DNA of 30,686 nt from JACZWL01 sp046756445 (GTDB lineage: Bacteria > Pseudomonadota > Gammaproteobacteria > Steroidobacterales > Woeseiaceae). Each line of letters opens with the position of its first letter. Position 1 is the first letter of the stretch. The DNA is taken from assembly GCA_046756445.1 (NCBI GenBank), contig JBHHWI010000023.1:1-30686 (forward strand), read 5' to 3'. The position numbers and the translations under genes are program-made. The notes below the pieces were generated by a model. The model worked only from the letters and a program-made list of their open reading frames with translations. It had not been told where the DNA came from and searched no databases. Below, in pieces: positions 1-6,414 of this stretch.

Positions 1-54
1 GCCTGCGTCCGCAATTCGGAAGTGCGCGCCATGCTTCGCAACCTGGGTCTGTAA
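1..54 (+). CDS. C-terminal tail of an unidentified protein
   Basis: An open frame enters from the left edge and ends at TAA (52-54). The visible 17 residues read ACVRNSEVRAMLRNLGL. A GC-rich hairpin follows about 20 bases later, as expected at the end of a transcription unit. The fragment is too short to identify. Confidence 0.5.
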   Translation, partial: ACVRNSEVRAMLRNLGL

Positions 55-74
55 TCAGACGCCTGAAACCATCA

Positions 75-97
75 GGGTCCGTCACCAGGACGGACCC
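75..97 (+). terminator. Terminator-like hairpin after the first gene
   Basis: A perfect 9-bp stem (GGGTCCGTC / GACGGACCC) closes a 5-base loop 20 bases after the stop at 54. The downstream stretch is pyrimidine-rich (CCCTCTCCT) rather than a T-run, so intrinsic termination is plausible but not certain. Confidence 0.5.
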
Positions 98-144
98 CCT
101 CTCCTGCATGGCCTCCCGGCGTCCGCGGGCGGTTCACGATCGCC

Positions 145-369
145 TTAAACGCAGGTCAGTACCGGGGGATTCCTCGTGCAGTCACAGCGAGGCGATGTTC
201 CGGGCGGACACTCCCGACTCACGCCGTTGCACGAGCACGTACGAGAAATAAGTGTTTTCCCTGCGAATACCTCCAATACATAGGCGTCATCGGACAGATC
301 CGGTGCCGCAACATAGCGCACGGTATGTCCATTCGGTAATTCGAATGATTTCACGGTGCCATCATCCAT
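145..369 (-). CDS. Small Cys-rich hypothetical protein
   Basis: A 74-residue protein of unknown function. A good ribosome binding site (GGAGG, 6 bases before ATG) supports expression and the start. The N-terminal half is an ordinary soluble-looking sequence. The C-terminal 32 residues hold six cysteines in the order TCSC, EC, RCDC, TC, a density that suggests metal binding or disulphides. There is no signal peptide. It follows another Cys-containing hypothetical gene on the same strand (463-918), and the two may form a unit downstream of tRNA-Leu. No family recognised. Confidence 0.6.
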   Translation of the reverse strand: MDDGTVKSFELPNGHTVRYVAAPDLSDDAYVLEVFAGKTLISRTCSCNGVSRECPPGTSPRCDCTRNPPVLTCV

Positions 370-462
370 ACTGATCCTCCGTTTTCCAACAGGGCGTAAT
401 CAATGCAGGATTGTCGAGAGCACGAGACGCCCGGTATTTCCAGGGGGCTACCACGAGCCTGG

Positions 463-918
463 TCATGCAAACTCGTGGTCCATCACCTCGGTTTCGACGG
501 TGCCTTCATCGATCAGTGCAGCGACGGCCGGGTCGTGACATTCGACCCATGGGCTCACGGACACCGTTCCCACGCAAACGCAGCTATTCCCCCTGGCGTC
601 GGGATAGCATTTGGGCTTTGGGTTCGAGATGGACACCTGACCCGTGCCGCCCTTTTCGCAGGGTGTCGGGCAGACAAAGCTGGCTCGCCAGTCACGGGCC
701 GCCTGCTCGAGATCTGCCAGGGCAGTCTCGGCCGCCCGGTGCCAGTGAACGCGCGCTTTGCCCTCCGCCAGCCCGTGTGGACTCGTCGCCGTTGTCCTTA
801 TCGTCTTTGCGAACGGTTTATCCGGAAATTCGTTTGTGCAGGCCATTTTCTTCTCATTTTTGTCAAGCATCGCATGCGCCAAACATGTGACCGCAGCAAT
901 GAGTTCAATCCACCGCAC
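463..918 (-). CDS. Hypothetical Cys-containing protein, start uncertain
   Basis: An open frame of up to 151 codons. The longest form starts at GTG (916-918), only 28 bases after the tRNA-Leu 3' end, and has no purine-rich ribosome site. It would begin with a short hydrophobic stretch (IELIAAVTCLAHA) resembling a weak signal peptide. Alternative ATG starts lie at 870 and 846; the latter is preceded by GAGAAGAAA and may be the true one. The C-terminal half carries CPTPC, KC, SCVC and EC motifs, recalling the Cys-rich tail of the gene at 145-369. Function unknown. No terminator is visible between tRNA-Leu and this frame, so it could be co-transcribed with the tRNA. Confidence 0.45.
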   Translation of the reverse strand: MRWIELIAAVTCLAHAMLDKNEKKMACTNEFPDKPFAKTIRTTATSPHGLAEGKARVHWHRAAETALADLEQAARDWRASFVCPTPCEKGGTGQVSISNPKPKCYPDARGNSCVCVGTVSVSPWVECHDPAVAALIDEGTVETEVMDHEFA

Positions 919-946
919 AAGGAGGACGAAGCCGTTGATCTACAGA

Positions 947-1033
947 TGGTGCCCGGGGCGAGACTCGAACTCGCACGTCCTTGCGGACAACGGATTTTAA
1001 GTCCGTAGCGTCTACCAATTCCGCCACCCGGGC
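947..1033 (-). tRNA. leuZ: tRNA-Leu (anticodon UAA)
   Basis: The 87-base minus-strand sequence folds as a class II tRNA. The acceptor stem GCCCGGG pairs with CCCGGGC, the D-arm contains GGTAGACGC, and the anticodon loop is CTTAAAA, giving UAA. A long variable arm and the T-arm GTTCGAGTC follow, and CCA is encoded at 947-949. It decodes UUA/UUG. In E. coli the equivalent gene (leuZ) is last in the glyW-cysT-leuZ operon; here it is separated from tRNA-Cys by a vapBC segment. I find no convincing sigma-70 promoter in the 237 bases upstream. Confidence 0.97.
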
Positions 1034-1053
1034 CGGGTATCAGGCATGACACT

Positions 1054-1073
1054 TGGAGGTAGGGACGGAATCG
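1054..1073. repeat. att-like copy of the tRNA-Cys 3' end (distal copy)
   Basis: These 20 bases match the 3' end of the tRNA-Cys gene (2205-2225) at 20 of 21 positions, with one base deleted in the acceptor stem, and in the same orientation. Homology stops sharply after base 1073. A direct repeat of a tRNA 3' end on the far side of a short foreign-looking segment is what site-specific integration into a tRNA gene leaves behind. The 20 bases between this copy and tRNA-Leu (1034-1053) would be the ancestral Cys-Leu spacer. Confidence 0.75.
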
Positions 1074-1270
1074 CATTCTACCCTGAGGGCCCCTATCTAC
1101 GCCATTTTCGGGTTATCCGGTTGGCAATATATCCCTGAGATTACCCCAACTGTGATACCCCCCTATCGATGGAGCCTCGTACTTCTGGCTCTGCTGGATT
1201 GTGCGTTCTTTCGCCCGAAACAGGGAACCGGGTCCCAGCGGCCACGGCTCTGTTATTTGACGAATGGTCA

Positions 1271-1678
1271 TCATTTCGTCTGTCTTACCCAGTTTTCGAC
1301 GTGCAGCTTCGGTACACGCCGAAACTCACGTTCATTGTTGGTCACCAGTGTCGCGTCAATACTTCGCGCATGCGCAGCAATCAACAAGTCATTGGCGCCA
1401 ATCAACGCGCCCTTTTTAGCAAGGGCATGACGGATATCGCCATAATGTCCGGCGCCTTCCTGGCCGAATGGCAGGATATCTAAACCCTCGACGAATGCGG
1501 CGAGCTCGCGTGCATTGTGCTTGACGCGGCGAGAATGGACGACACCGTAAACCAGCTCTGCATAGCTGATCGAGGAGACGAAAAGAGAGCCTGCGTGCTC
1601 CACAAATCGCTCACGCAATGCCGGATCACGCTCGTTGATCACGTAGATACACATATTTGTATCGAGCATGTACGTCAT
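1271..1678 (-). CDS. vapC: VapC-family PIN-domain ribonuclease toxin
   Basis: A 135-residue single PIN domain of normal length. Visible acidic active-site residues are D6 (MLDTN), E41 (SYAELVYG) and D97 (GANDLLIAA), with the C-terminal TNNEREF motif. Family members are Mg-dependent endoribonucleases that cut tRNA or rRNA when released from their VapB partner. The start codon overlaps the vapB stop by four bases (ATGA), giving translational coupling. It lies inside the segment bounded by copies of the tRNA-Cys 3' end and is transcribed toward tRNA-Leu. The target RNA cannot be told from sequence. Confidence 0.93.
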   Translation of the reverse strand: MTYMLDTNMCIYVINERDPALRERFVEHAGSLFVSSISYAELVYGVVHSRRVKHNARELAAFVEGLDILPFGQEGAGHYGDIRHALAKKGALIGANDLLIAAHARSIDATLVTNNEREFRRVPKLHVENWVRQTK

Positions 1679-1917
1679 CGGATCGCATCACGTTTCTCCA
1701 CCGGGAGATCTTTGCGGGCTGGAAGGCTGCCGCGAGATTTCGCGTTGAAATACGCAGCCCAGTCTTTGCCGCGTGGGCGCAGCGTCAGTTGATCGCCCTC
1801 TTTCCTGATGTATACCTCGTCCGTCTCGAAGCGACATGCGGCGGGTAACCGCACCGCTTGGCTACGCCCCGACCAAAAAACTTTGGCGGTGCCTTCAAAA
1901 TCCGGTTTGTTGCTCAT
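1675..1917 (-). CDS. vapB: VapB antitoxin (AbrB/SpoVT fold)
   Basis: An 80-residue antitoxin. The N-terminal half (FEGTAKVFWSGRSQAVRLP, then a DEVYIRKEGDQL strand pair) is the swapped-hairpin DNA-binding fold typical of VapB. The C-terminal half is charged and would wrap VapC. I chose the ATG at 1915-1917. An in-frame ATG ten codons upstream (1947) overlaps the predicted -10 box and operator, so it cannot be in the mRNA. Two overlapping palindromes sit on the promoter, fitting autoregulation by VapBC. It ends with a four-base overlap into vapC. Confidence 0.9.
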   Translation of the reverse strand: MSNKPDFEGTAKVFWSGRSQAVRLPAACRFETDEVYIRKEGDQLTLRPRGKDWAAYFNAKSRGSLPARKDLPVEKRDAIR

Positions 1918-1945
1918 GATTTTCGTGCCTCGTTTGATACATCCC

Positions 1946-1974
1946 ATGATATATCACATCGTGATATATCTCAA
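1946..1974 (-). promoter_or_regulatory. vapBC promoter
   Basis: On the minus strand, TTGAGA (1969-1974) and TATCAT (1946-1951) are separated by exactly 17 bases, each one mismatch from the sigma-70 consensus. Transcription would begin near 1938, about 20 bases before the vapB ATG. Both operator palindromes overlap it. Confidence 0.75.
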
Positions 1975-1981
1975 GAGATAT
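1948..1981. promoter_or_regulatory. Two overlapping operator palindromes of vapBC
   Basis: The first is GATATATCAC, a 3-base spacer and GTGATATATC (1948-1970): perfect 10-bp arms covering the -10 box and spacer. The second is ATATCTC, AA, GAGATAT (1966-1981): perfect 7-bp arms covering the -35 box. They share five bases. Placement over the promoter of a toxin-antitoxin operon suggests cooperative autorepression by VapB/VapBC. Confidence 0.75.
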
Positions 1982-2204
1982 GACTCAAGCTGTAACATTG
2001 ACGATCGTTAACGGTAAACTCGTGATCGCGCCCTTTTGTTCACTACAAGTGGTTGCCGGAACCGTATGATTACCCAAGGAATATACCGCCAAATTCTAAG
2101 CGCCTTTAACGAATTCTGTCGGAAGCTATTGAGCAGTAAGACTTTATAGTCTGGTGAATCACCGTACTGTATCGGACTTTACTGGATGTCTCTGGATGAG
2201 GTAA

Positions 2205-2225
2205 TGGAGGCTAGGGACGGAATCG
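2205..2225. repeat. att-like core in the tRNA-Cys 3' end (proximal copy)
   Basis: This is the tRNA-internal partner of the direct repeat at 1054-1073, covering CCA, the 3' acceptor strand and part of the T-arm. The two copies are 1,151 bases apart start to start and enclose vapBC. No integrase gene or recognisable remnant lies between them. Confidence 0.75.
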
Positions 2226-2278
2226 AACCGACGTACACGGCTTTGCAGGCCGCTGCATAACCACTCTGCCACCTAGCC
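2205..2278 (-). tRNA. cysT: tRNA-Cys (anticodon GCA)
   Basis: A 74-base minus-strand cloverleaf. The acceptor GGCTAGG pairs with CCTAGCC, discriminator base U, encoded CCA at 2205-2207. The anticodon loop CTGCAAA gives GCA, and the T-arm holds GGTTCGATTCC. It is probably the only Cys tRNA in such genomes. It has its own promoter (2321-2348). Its 3' 21 bases are duplicated at 1054-1073, making it the likely integration target of the vapBC islet. Confidence 0.97.
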
Positions 2279-2320
2279 GCAGGTGGGTGAATGCGAAGCA
2301 TTATGCTCAACAGGCGTGGC

Positions 2321-2348
2321 AGTATAACGCCGGTCCACCCAGAATCAA
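2321..2348 (-). promoter_or_regulatory. Promoter of tRNA-Cys
   Basis: On the minus strand, TTGATT (2343-2348), a 16-base spacer and TATACT (2321-2326) lie about 40 bases upstream of the mature tRNA 5' end. It overlaps the region just upstream of the divergent lipoprotein gene. Confidence 0.65.
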
Positions 2349-2385
2349 TCAGGCATCGGGTACACGGGCACTGCATAATGCCGGC

Positions 2386-3624
2386 ATGAGGAATCGATAC
2401 TTGGCATCTCGCGGCGACAAGATACTGTGCGCATTTCCCCTGATGCTGCTCGGCATGCTGTCGGCATGCAGCGTGTCACCCGACATCGAACGCATCGAGG
2501 TGCCGGCAGGTGCGGGCAGCGCGAGTCCGAATCTGGACGCCGGGGATGACGGCACAGTGGTCCTGAGCTGGCTGGAGCCCGAGGATGCCGGTCACGTCCT
2601 GAAGTTCTCGGTGCTGGATGCGTTCGACTGGGGGACACCCCGGGTCGTGGCGCGTGGCGAAGACTGGTTCGTGAACTGGGCGGATTTCCCGTCGGTCGTG
2701 CCCGTAACAGACGGGTTCTGGGCATCGCACTGGCTGGTGCGGCGGCCTGCGGGCGGTTATGCCTACGATATCGCCCTGGCCGTATCGAACGATGCGGGTC
2801 GAAGCTGGTCGGAGCCGTTTCCCCCGCACCGAGACGGTACCGACACCGAGCACGGCTTCGTCAGTCTGTTTCCACACCAATCCGGCGCCGGCCTGATCTG
2901 GCTGGACGGGCGAAACATGGTCACTGCGTCCGGCGATGAGAACCCGGCGTCGGGAATGACCCTCAGGACCGCGGTGCTGTCAGCCGATCTCTCGCTGTCT
3001 GACGAGTTACTCGTCGATGAGCTGATCTGTGACTGCTGTCAGACCGATGTTGCGTTGACCGGTGCGGGACCCGTCGCGGTGTATCGCAATCGCACGCGAG
3101 ACGAGATTCGCGATATCTATGTCTCACATTATCGCGATCAACGCTGGCAACAGGGACGGCCGGTGGCGGACGACGGCTGGGAGATTCCCGGCTGTCCGGT
3201 GAATGGTCCGGCTATTGATGCACGCGGAGCTCTGGTGGCCATTGCCTGGTTCACCGCCGCGGACAAGCTTCCCCGTGTCCGCGCCGGATTCTCCGGCGAT
3301 GCCGGGGAATCGTACCTGGCACCCGTCGAGGTCGCCGGCGAAGAGGCCCTGGGTCGTGTCGGTGTGGCCCTGTTGCCGGATGGAGACGCAGCCGTCAGCT
3401 GGTTGCGAAAAACGGAATCGGATCACGCGGAACTCTGCGTCAGGCGAATAACCACGGACGGGGAAACGGGCCCCGTGCATGTCGTTTCCGGTTCGGACCA
3501 GATCCCGGCTTTGAGTGTGCCGCAGATGCATCGATCAGGCGGCAAACTCGTCTTCGCATGGACCCGCAGCACCGACGGGGTCACCGGGATCGCGTCGGCC
3601 CTCGTTGCCATCGACGCCCTGTAA
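2386..3624 (+). CDS. Sialidase-fold (BNR/Asp-box) lipoprotein
   Basis: A 412-residue protein with a clear lipoprotein signal: charged N-terminus, hydrophobic stretch, and lipobox LSAC with the lipidated Cys at residue 28. That fixes the start at 2386; the frame is open further upstream but gives no signal sequence. The mature part is rich in beta strands and Trp/Asp. It has Asp-box motifs (SNDAGRSW and the weaker SGDAGESY) and a CDCC motif, as in exo-alpha-sialidase-like beta-propellers. Many such proteins are not sialidases, so the substrate is unknown. It should be anchored to an envelope membrane facing the periplasm or outside. It sits between tRNA-Gly and tRNA-Cys on the opposite strand. 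Its ribosome site is weak. Confidence 0.8.
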   Translation: MRNRYLASRGDKILCAFPLMLLGMLSACSVSPDIERIEVPAGAGSASPNLDAGDDGTVVLSWLEPEDAGHVLKFSVLDAFDWGTPRVVARGEDWFVNWADFPSVVPVTDGFWASHWLVRRPAGGYAYDIALAVSNDAGRSWSEPFPPHRDGTDTEHGFVSLFPHQSGAGLIWLDGRNMVTASGDENPASGMTLRTAVLSADLSLSDELLVDELICDCCQTDVALTGAGPVAVYRNRTRDEIRDIYVSHYRDQRWQQGRPVADDGWEIPGCPVNGPAIDARGALVAIAWFTAADKLPRVRAGFSGDAGESYLAPVEVAGEEALGRVGVALLPDGDAAVSWLRKTESDHAELCVRRITTDGETGPVHVVSGSDQIPALSVPQMHRSGGKLVFAWTRSTDGVTGIASALVAIDAL

Positions 3625-3817
3625 GCCCTTCTCTCCGGCGTTCACGAGAACGGGAAACAGCCGTGGGACAATTCCCTCTATCATGCGGAAACCGTCGCCT
3701 CGATTCCCGATAAGTGGCTCGTATCCATCGATGCGGAGCGCTGCAAGACGAAGGACGGTACGGGGCTAAGGGTGACGCCGGGCCCATGTGGGCGGTCCGT
3801 GACGAGAGCAACGGGCG

Positions 3818-3845
3818 AAAAAAAGGCCCCTGCGACAGGGGCCTT
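3818..3845 (-). terminator. Rho-independent terminator of tRNA-Gly
   Basis: On the minus strand, a 10-bp perfect stem (AAGGCCCCTG / CAGGGGCCTT) with a 3-base loop runs into seven T residues, 9 bases after the tRNA 3' end. It is a textbook terminator, so tRNA-Gly is now a single-gene unit. Confidence 0.93.
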
Positions 3846-3854
3846 GTCGATGTC

Positions 3855-3930
3855 TGGAGCGGGCGAACGGGCTTGAACCGTCGACCTTCTCGTTGGCAAC
3901 GAGATGCTCTACCAGCTGAGCTACGCCCGC
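3855..3930 (-). tRNA. glyW: tRNA-Gly (anticodon GCC)
   Basis: A 76-base minus-strand cloverleaf. The acceptor GCGGGCG pairs with CGCCCGC, the D-arm has AGCTCAGCTGGTAGAGC, the anticodon loop TTGCCAA gives GCC, the T-arm is GGTTCAAGCC, and CCA is encoded at 3855-3857. It lies 82 bases downstream of pgsA, on the same strand, as glyW does in E. coli. It has its own strong promoter and terminator. Confidence 0.97.
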
Positions 3931-3948
3931 ATTTTTCGGAGGGCCGAG

Positions 3949-3976
3949 ATTTTAGCCGCTGGCGGCCTGCTGTCAA
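3949..3976 (-). promoter_or_regulatory. Strong promoter of tRNA-Gly
   Basis: On the minus strand, a perfect TTGACA (3971-3976), a 16-base spacer and TAAAAT (3949-3954) lie about 18 bases upstream of the tRNA. The sequence after the -10 box is GC-rich (CTCGGCCC), the discriminator type seen at stringently controlled stable-RNA promoters. Confidence 0.8.
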
Positions 3977-4012
3977 GGACGTGGCTGTAGCGGGGCGTTT
4001 TGTGGGCAGATC

Positions 4013-4573
4013 CTAGCTGCTGCTCATGATCGCGGGCCAGGCGGCGCGCAGATAGGCGACCATCGACCAGAGCGTCATTCCCGCGGCGATCAGCAGCAGC
4101 GCGTAACCGATGGTGTAGGTCGGGAGTCCGATCAGATCGTGCTGATAGACCATGAACCCGATGCCGAACATCTGAAGCGCGGTCTTGATCTTGCCGGACC
4201 ACCTGACCGCGACGTCGGATCTCGCGCCGATGCTTGCCATCCACTCCCGTAACGCAGAGACCGTGATCTCCCGGCCGATGATGATGACGGCGATGAGGGT
4301 GACCGTGAGCCGGGGATCGCCTTCCACCAGTAACACCAGAATGATGGTCACCATCAGCTTGTCGGCGACCGGGTCGAGGAACTCACCGAATTTGGAGGTC
4401 TGGTGGAGTTTCCTGGCGACGATGCCGTCCAGCCAGTCAGTGACCCCGGCAACAGCGAACACGATCCCGGCGATCGGCCTGGCAAAGTCCATCGAACTGT
4501 AGAAGCAATAGACGATGACCGGAATCGCCGCAATACGGACCAGCGTCAGGGTATTGGCGAGGTTAATTTTCAC
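4013..4573 (-). CDS. pgsA: CDP-diacylglycerol--glycerol-3-phosphate 3-phosphatidyltransferase
   Basis: Makes phosphatidylglycerophosphate from CDP-diacylglycerol and glycerol-3-phosphate, the committed step to phosphatidylglycerol and cardiolipin, in the inner membrane. At 186 residues it is normal in length. The CDP-alcohol phosphotransferase motif is complete: D46, D49-G50, A53-R54, G63, D67 and D71. Several hydrophobic segments flank it. The start is GTG, without an obvious ribosome site, 17 bases after the uvrC stop, so translation probably depends on coupling to uvrC. The uvrC-pgsA order followed by tRNA-Gly is conserved in many gammaproteobacteria. Confidence 0.95.
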   Translation of the reverse strand: MKINLANTLTLVRIAAIPVIVYCFYSSMDFARPIAGIVFAVAGVTDWLDGIVARKLHQTSKFGEFLDPVADKLMVTIILVLLVEGDPRLTVTLIAVIIIGREITVSALREWMASIGARSDVAVRWSGKIKTALQMFGIGFMVYQHDLIGLPTYTIGYALLLIAAGMTLWSMVAYLRAAWPAIMSSS

Positions 4574-4590
4574 GGGCGGGTGGCCGTATG

Positions 4591-6414
4591 TCAGCGATTG
4601 CCGTCGAGATGCAGGTTGTCATAGATTCGCCGGGCCAGTGACCGGCTGATGCCGTGCACTTTGACGAGGTCGTCGATACCAGCACCGAGTACACCCTGTA
4701 AGCCCCCGAATTGTTTCAGCAACTCGCGGCGGCGAATCGGTCCCAGCCCCGGTATTTCCTCGAGCCGGGACGTCTTTCTCGTTTTGGCGCGCCGCTGCCG
4801 GTGTCCCGCGATCGCGAATCGGTGCGCCTCGTCCCTGATTTGCTGAATCAGGAGCAGTGCCGGCGAGTCTGCGGGCAGTATAGTGGGCGTGCCGGAACCT
4901 GCCAAGAAAAGCTGTTCCGAGCCTGGCCTTCGCGCCCGGCCCTTGGCGACGGCGACTACCTGGAGCCAGTCGAGCTCCAGTTCGTCGAGCACGGTCAGCG
5001 CTTCGGACAACTGGCCCTTGCCGCCGTCGACGAACAGCACGTCAGGCATCGGCACCTCGCCCTTTTTGACGCGCGCATAACGCCTCTTCAGCGCCTCGGC
5101 CATGGCCGCATAGTCGTCGCCCGCCGATGCGGGTTTCAGGTTGAAGCGCCGATAGTCGGTCTTCAGTGGTCCCGCGGTGTTGAAGACCACGCAGGACGCG
5201 ACGGTCGCCTCGCCGGAAGTATGGCTGACGTCGAAACACTCGAGGCGTTCGGGCGTTTCCTCGACCTTCAGCGCCTCGCCCAGTGCCGCGAACTGGCGGC
5301 GGATCGTTGCGTTGCTCGCGGCGTGCAGATTGAGGCCCTGCTCTGCATTGGTACGCGCCATCTGCAGCCACCGCAGGCGGTCGCCACGCACCCGGTTCTT
5401 GATCGAGACCCTGTGAGCCGATCGCTCCGACAGGCTCTGTTCCAGCAGCCGGCGGTCCTCGATGTCCGAATCGATGACGATCTCCTTCGGCGCATCGCGG
5501 CCCAGATAATATTGCGACAGGAAACCTCTCGACACCTTCTGCCTGTCGGCGTCGCCGCTGATTTTCGGGAAGTGGTTGCGGCTGCCGAGCATCGCGCCGT
5601 GCCGGATGAACAGTATGGTCGCGCAATGAAGGCCGGGACGAGACGCAAGCGCGATGACGTCCAGGTCCTTCGCGGTCGTCTTCGAAGCCAGTTGTTCGGC
5701 TTCGACCTTTCTCATGCGGGCAACCTGATCGCGGTAACGGGCGGCCTGCTCGTAATCCCTGGCCTGCGAGGCCTTGTCCATGCGTGCGACCAGCGTGTTG
5801 ATGACGCTTCGGTTCTTGCCTTCGAGGAAAAGGACAGCCGCGTTGACGTCCTCGCCGTAAGCGGACTCGTCGATATAGCCGACGCAGGGCGCCGTGCAGC
5901 GCCTGATCTGGTACTGCAGGCAGGGGCGGCTGCGGTTTTTGAAGTAGCTGTCCTGGCACTGGCGGATCAGAAACAGCTTCTGTAACTCGTTCAATGTTTT
6001 TCGGACGGCCCCCGCGCTCGGATACGGCCCGAAGTAGCGTCCCTTGCCCTTGCGCGGCCCGCGATGGAAATCCAGCCGCGGAAAAGCATGTTCCGTCGAC
6101 ACATATATATAAGGGTAGCTCTTGTCGTCGCGCAGGATGACGTTGAAGCGGGGCCTGTGCCGTTTGATCAGGTTGTACTCGAGGATCAGTGCTTCGGCTT
6201 CGGTATTGGTGACGGTCACTTCGACGCCATGTACCTGCTCCATCATCGAGCTGGTCTTCGCGTCTGCGTGTGAACGGTGAAAGTAGCTGGCGACCCGCTT
6301 CTTCAGGTCGCGGGCCTTGCCCACGTAGATCACCTGCCCTTTGGCGTTCAGCATGCGGTATGCGCCCGGGCGATGGGTCAGGCCGCCGATAAATGCTTTT
6401 ACGTCGAATGTCAC
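4591..6414 (-). CDS. uvrC: UvrABC excinuclease subunit C
   Basis: The dual-incision nuclease of nucleotide excision repair. At 607 residues it is close to the E. coli length. Domains in order: an N-terminal GIY-YIG nuclease (PGAYRML ... VIYVGKARDLKKR, residues 16-46), a UVR/UvrB-binding helix pair around 205-238, an RNase H-like endonuclease half beginning near ECFDVSH and continuing through DVLFVDGGKGQL, and C-terminal helix-hairpin-helices (IPGLGPIRRRELL; VHGISRSLARRI). The start is GTG and overlaps the udg stop as GTGA. It heads the pair with pgsA. Confidence 0.97.
   Translation of the reverse strand: MTFDVKAFIGGLTHRPGAYRMLNAKGQVIYVGKARDLKKRVASYFHRSHADAKTSSMMEQVHGVEVTVTNTEAEALILEYNLIKRHRPRFNVILRDDKSYPYIYVSTEHAFPRLDFHRGPRKGKGRYFGPYPSAGAVRKTLNELQKLFLIRQCQDSYFKNRSRPCLQYQIRRCTAPCVGYIDESAYGEDVNAAVLFLEGKNRSVINTLVARMDKASQARDYEQAARYRDQVARMRKVEAEQLASKTTAKDLDVIALASRPGLHCATILFIRHGAMLGSRNHFPKISGDADRQKVSRGFLSQYYLGRDAPKEIVIDSDIEDRRLLEQSLSERSAHRVSIKNRVRGDRLRWLQMARTNAEQGLNLHAASNATIRRQFAALGEALKVEETPERLECFDVSHTSGEATVASCVVFNTAGPLKTDYRRFNLKPASAGDDYAAMAEALKRRYARVKKGEVPMPDVLFVDGGKGQLSEALTVLDELELDWLQVVAVAKGRARRPGSEQLFLAGSGTPTILPADSPALLLIQQIRDEAHRFAIAGHRQRRAKTRKTSRLEEIPGLGPIRRRELLKQFGGLQGVLGAGIDDLVKVHGISRSLARRIYDNLHLDGNR

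Noticed and set aside
1054..1080. A degenerate second tRNA-Cys gene (pseudogene)
   Set aside because: Homology stops after 20 bases; nothing resembling the anticodon or D-arm follows. A duplicated 3' end fits an att site better.
2279..2294. Possible att copy of the tRNA-Gly 3' end beside tRNA-Cys (GTGGGTGAATGC against GCGGGCGAACGG)
   Set aside because: Only 8 of 12 bases match and the CCA-proximal part does not align, so it cannot be told from chance. The origin of the lipoprotein-gene insertion is left open.
4711..5985. A 424-codon open frame antisense to uvrC
   Set aside because: It lies entirely within uvrC, has no ribosome site and reads as low-information shadow coding.
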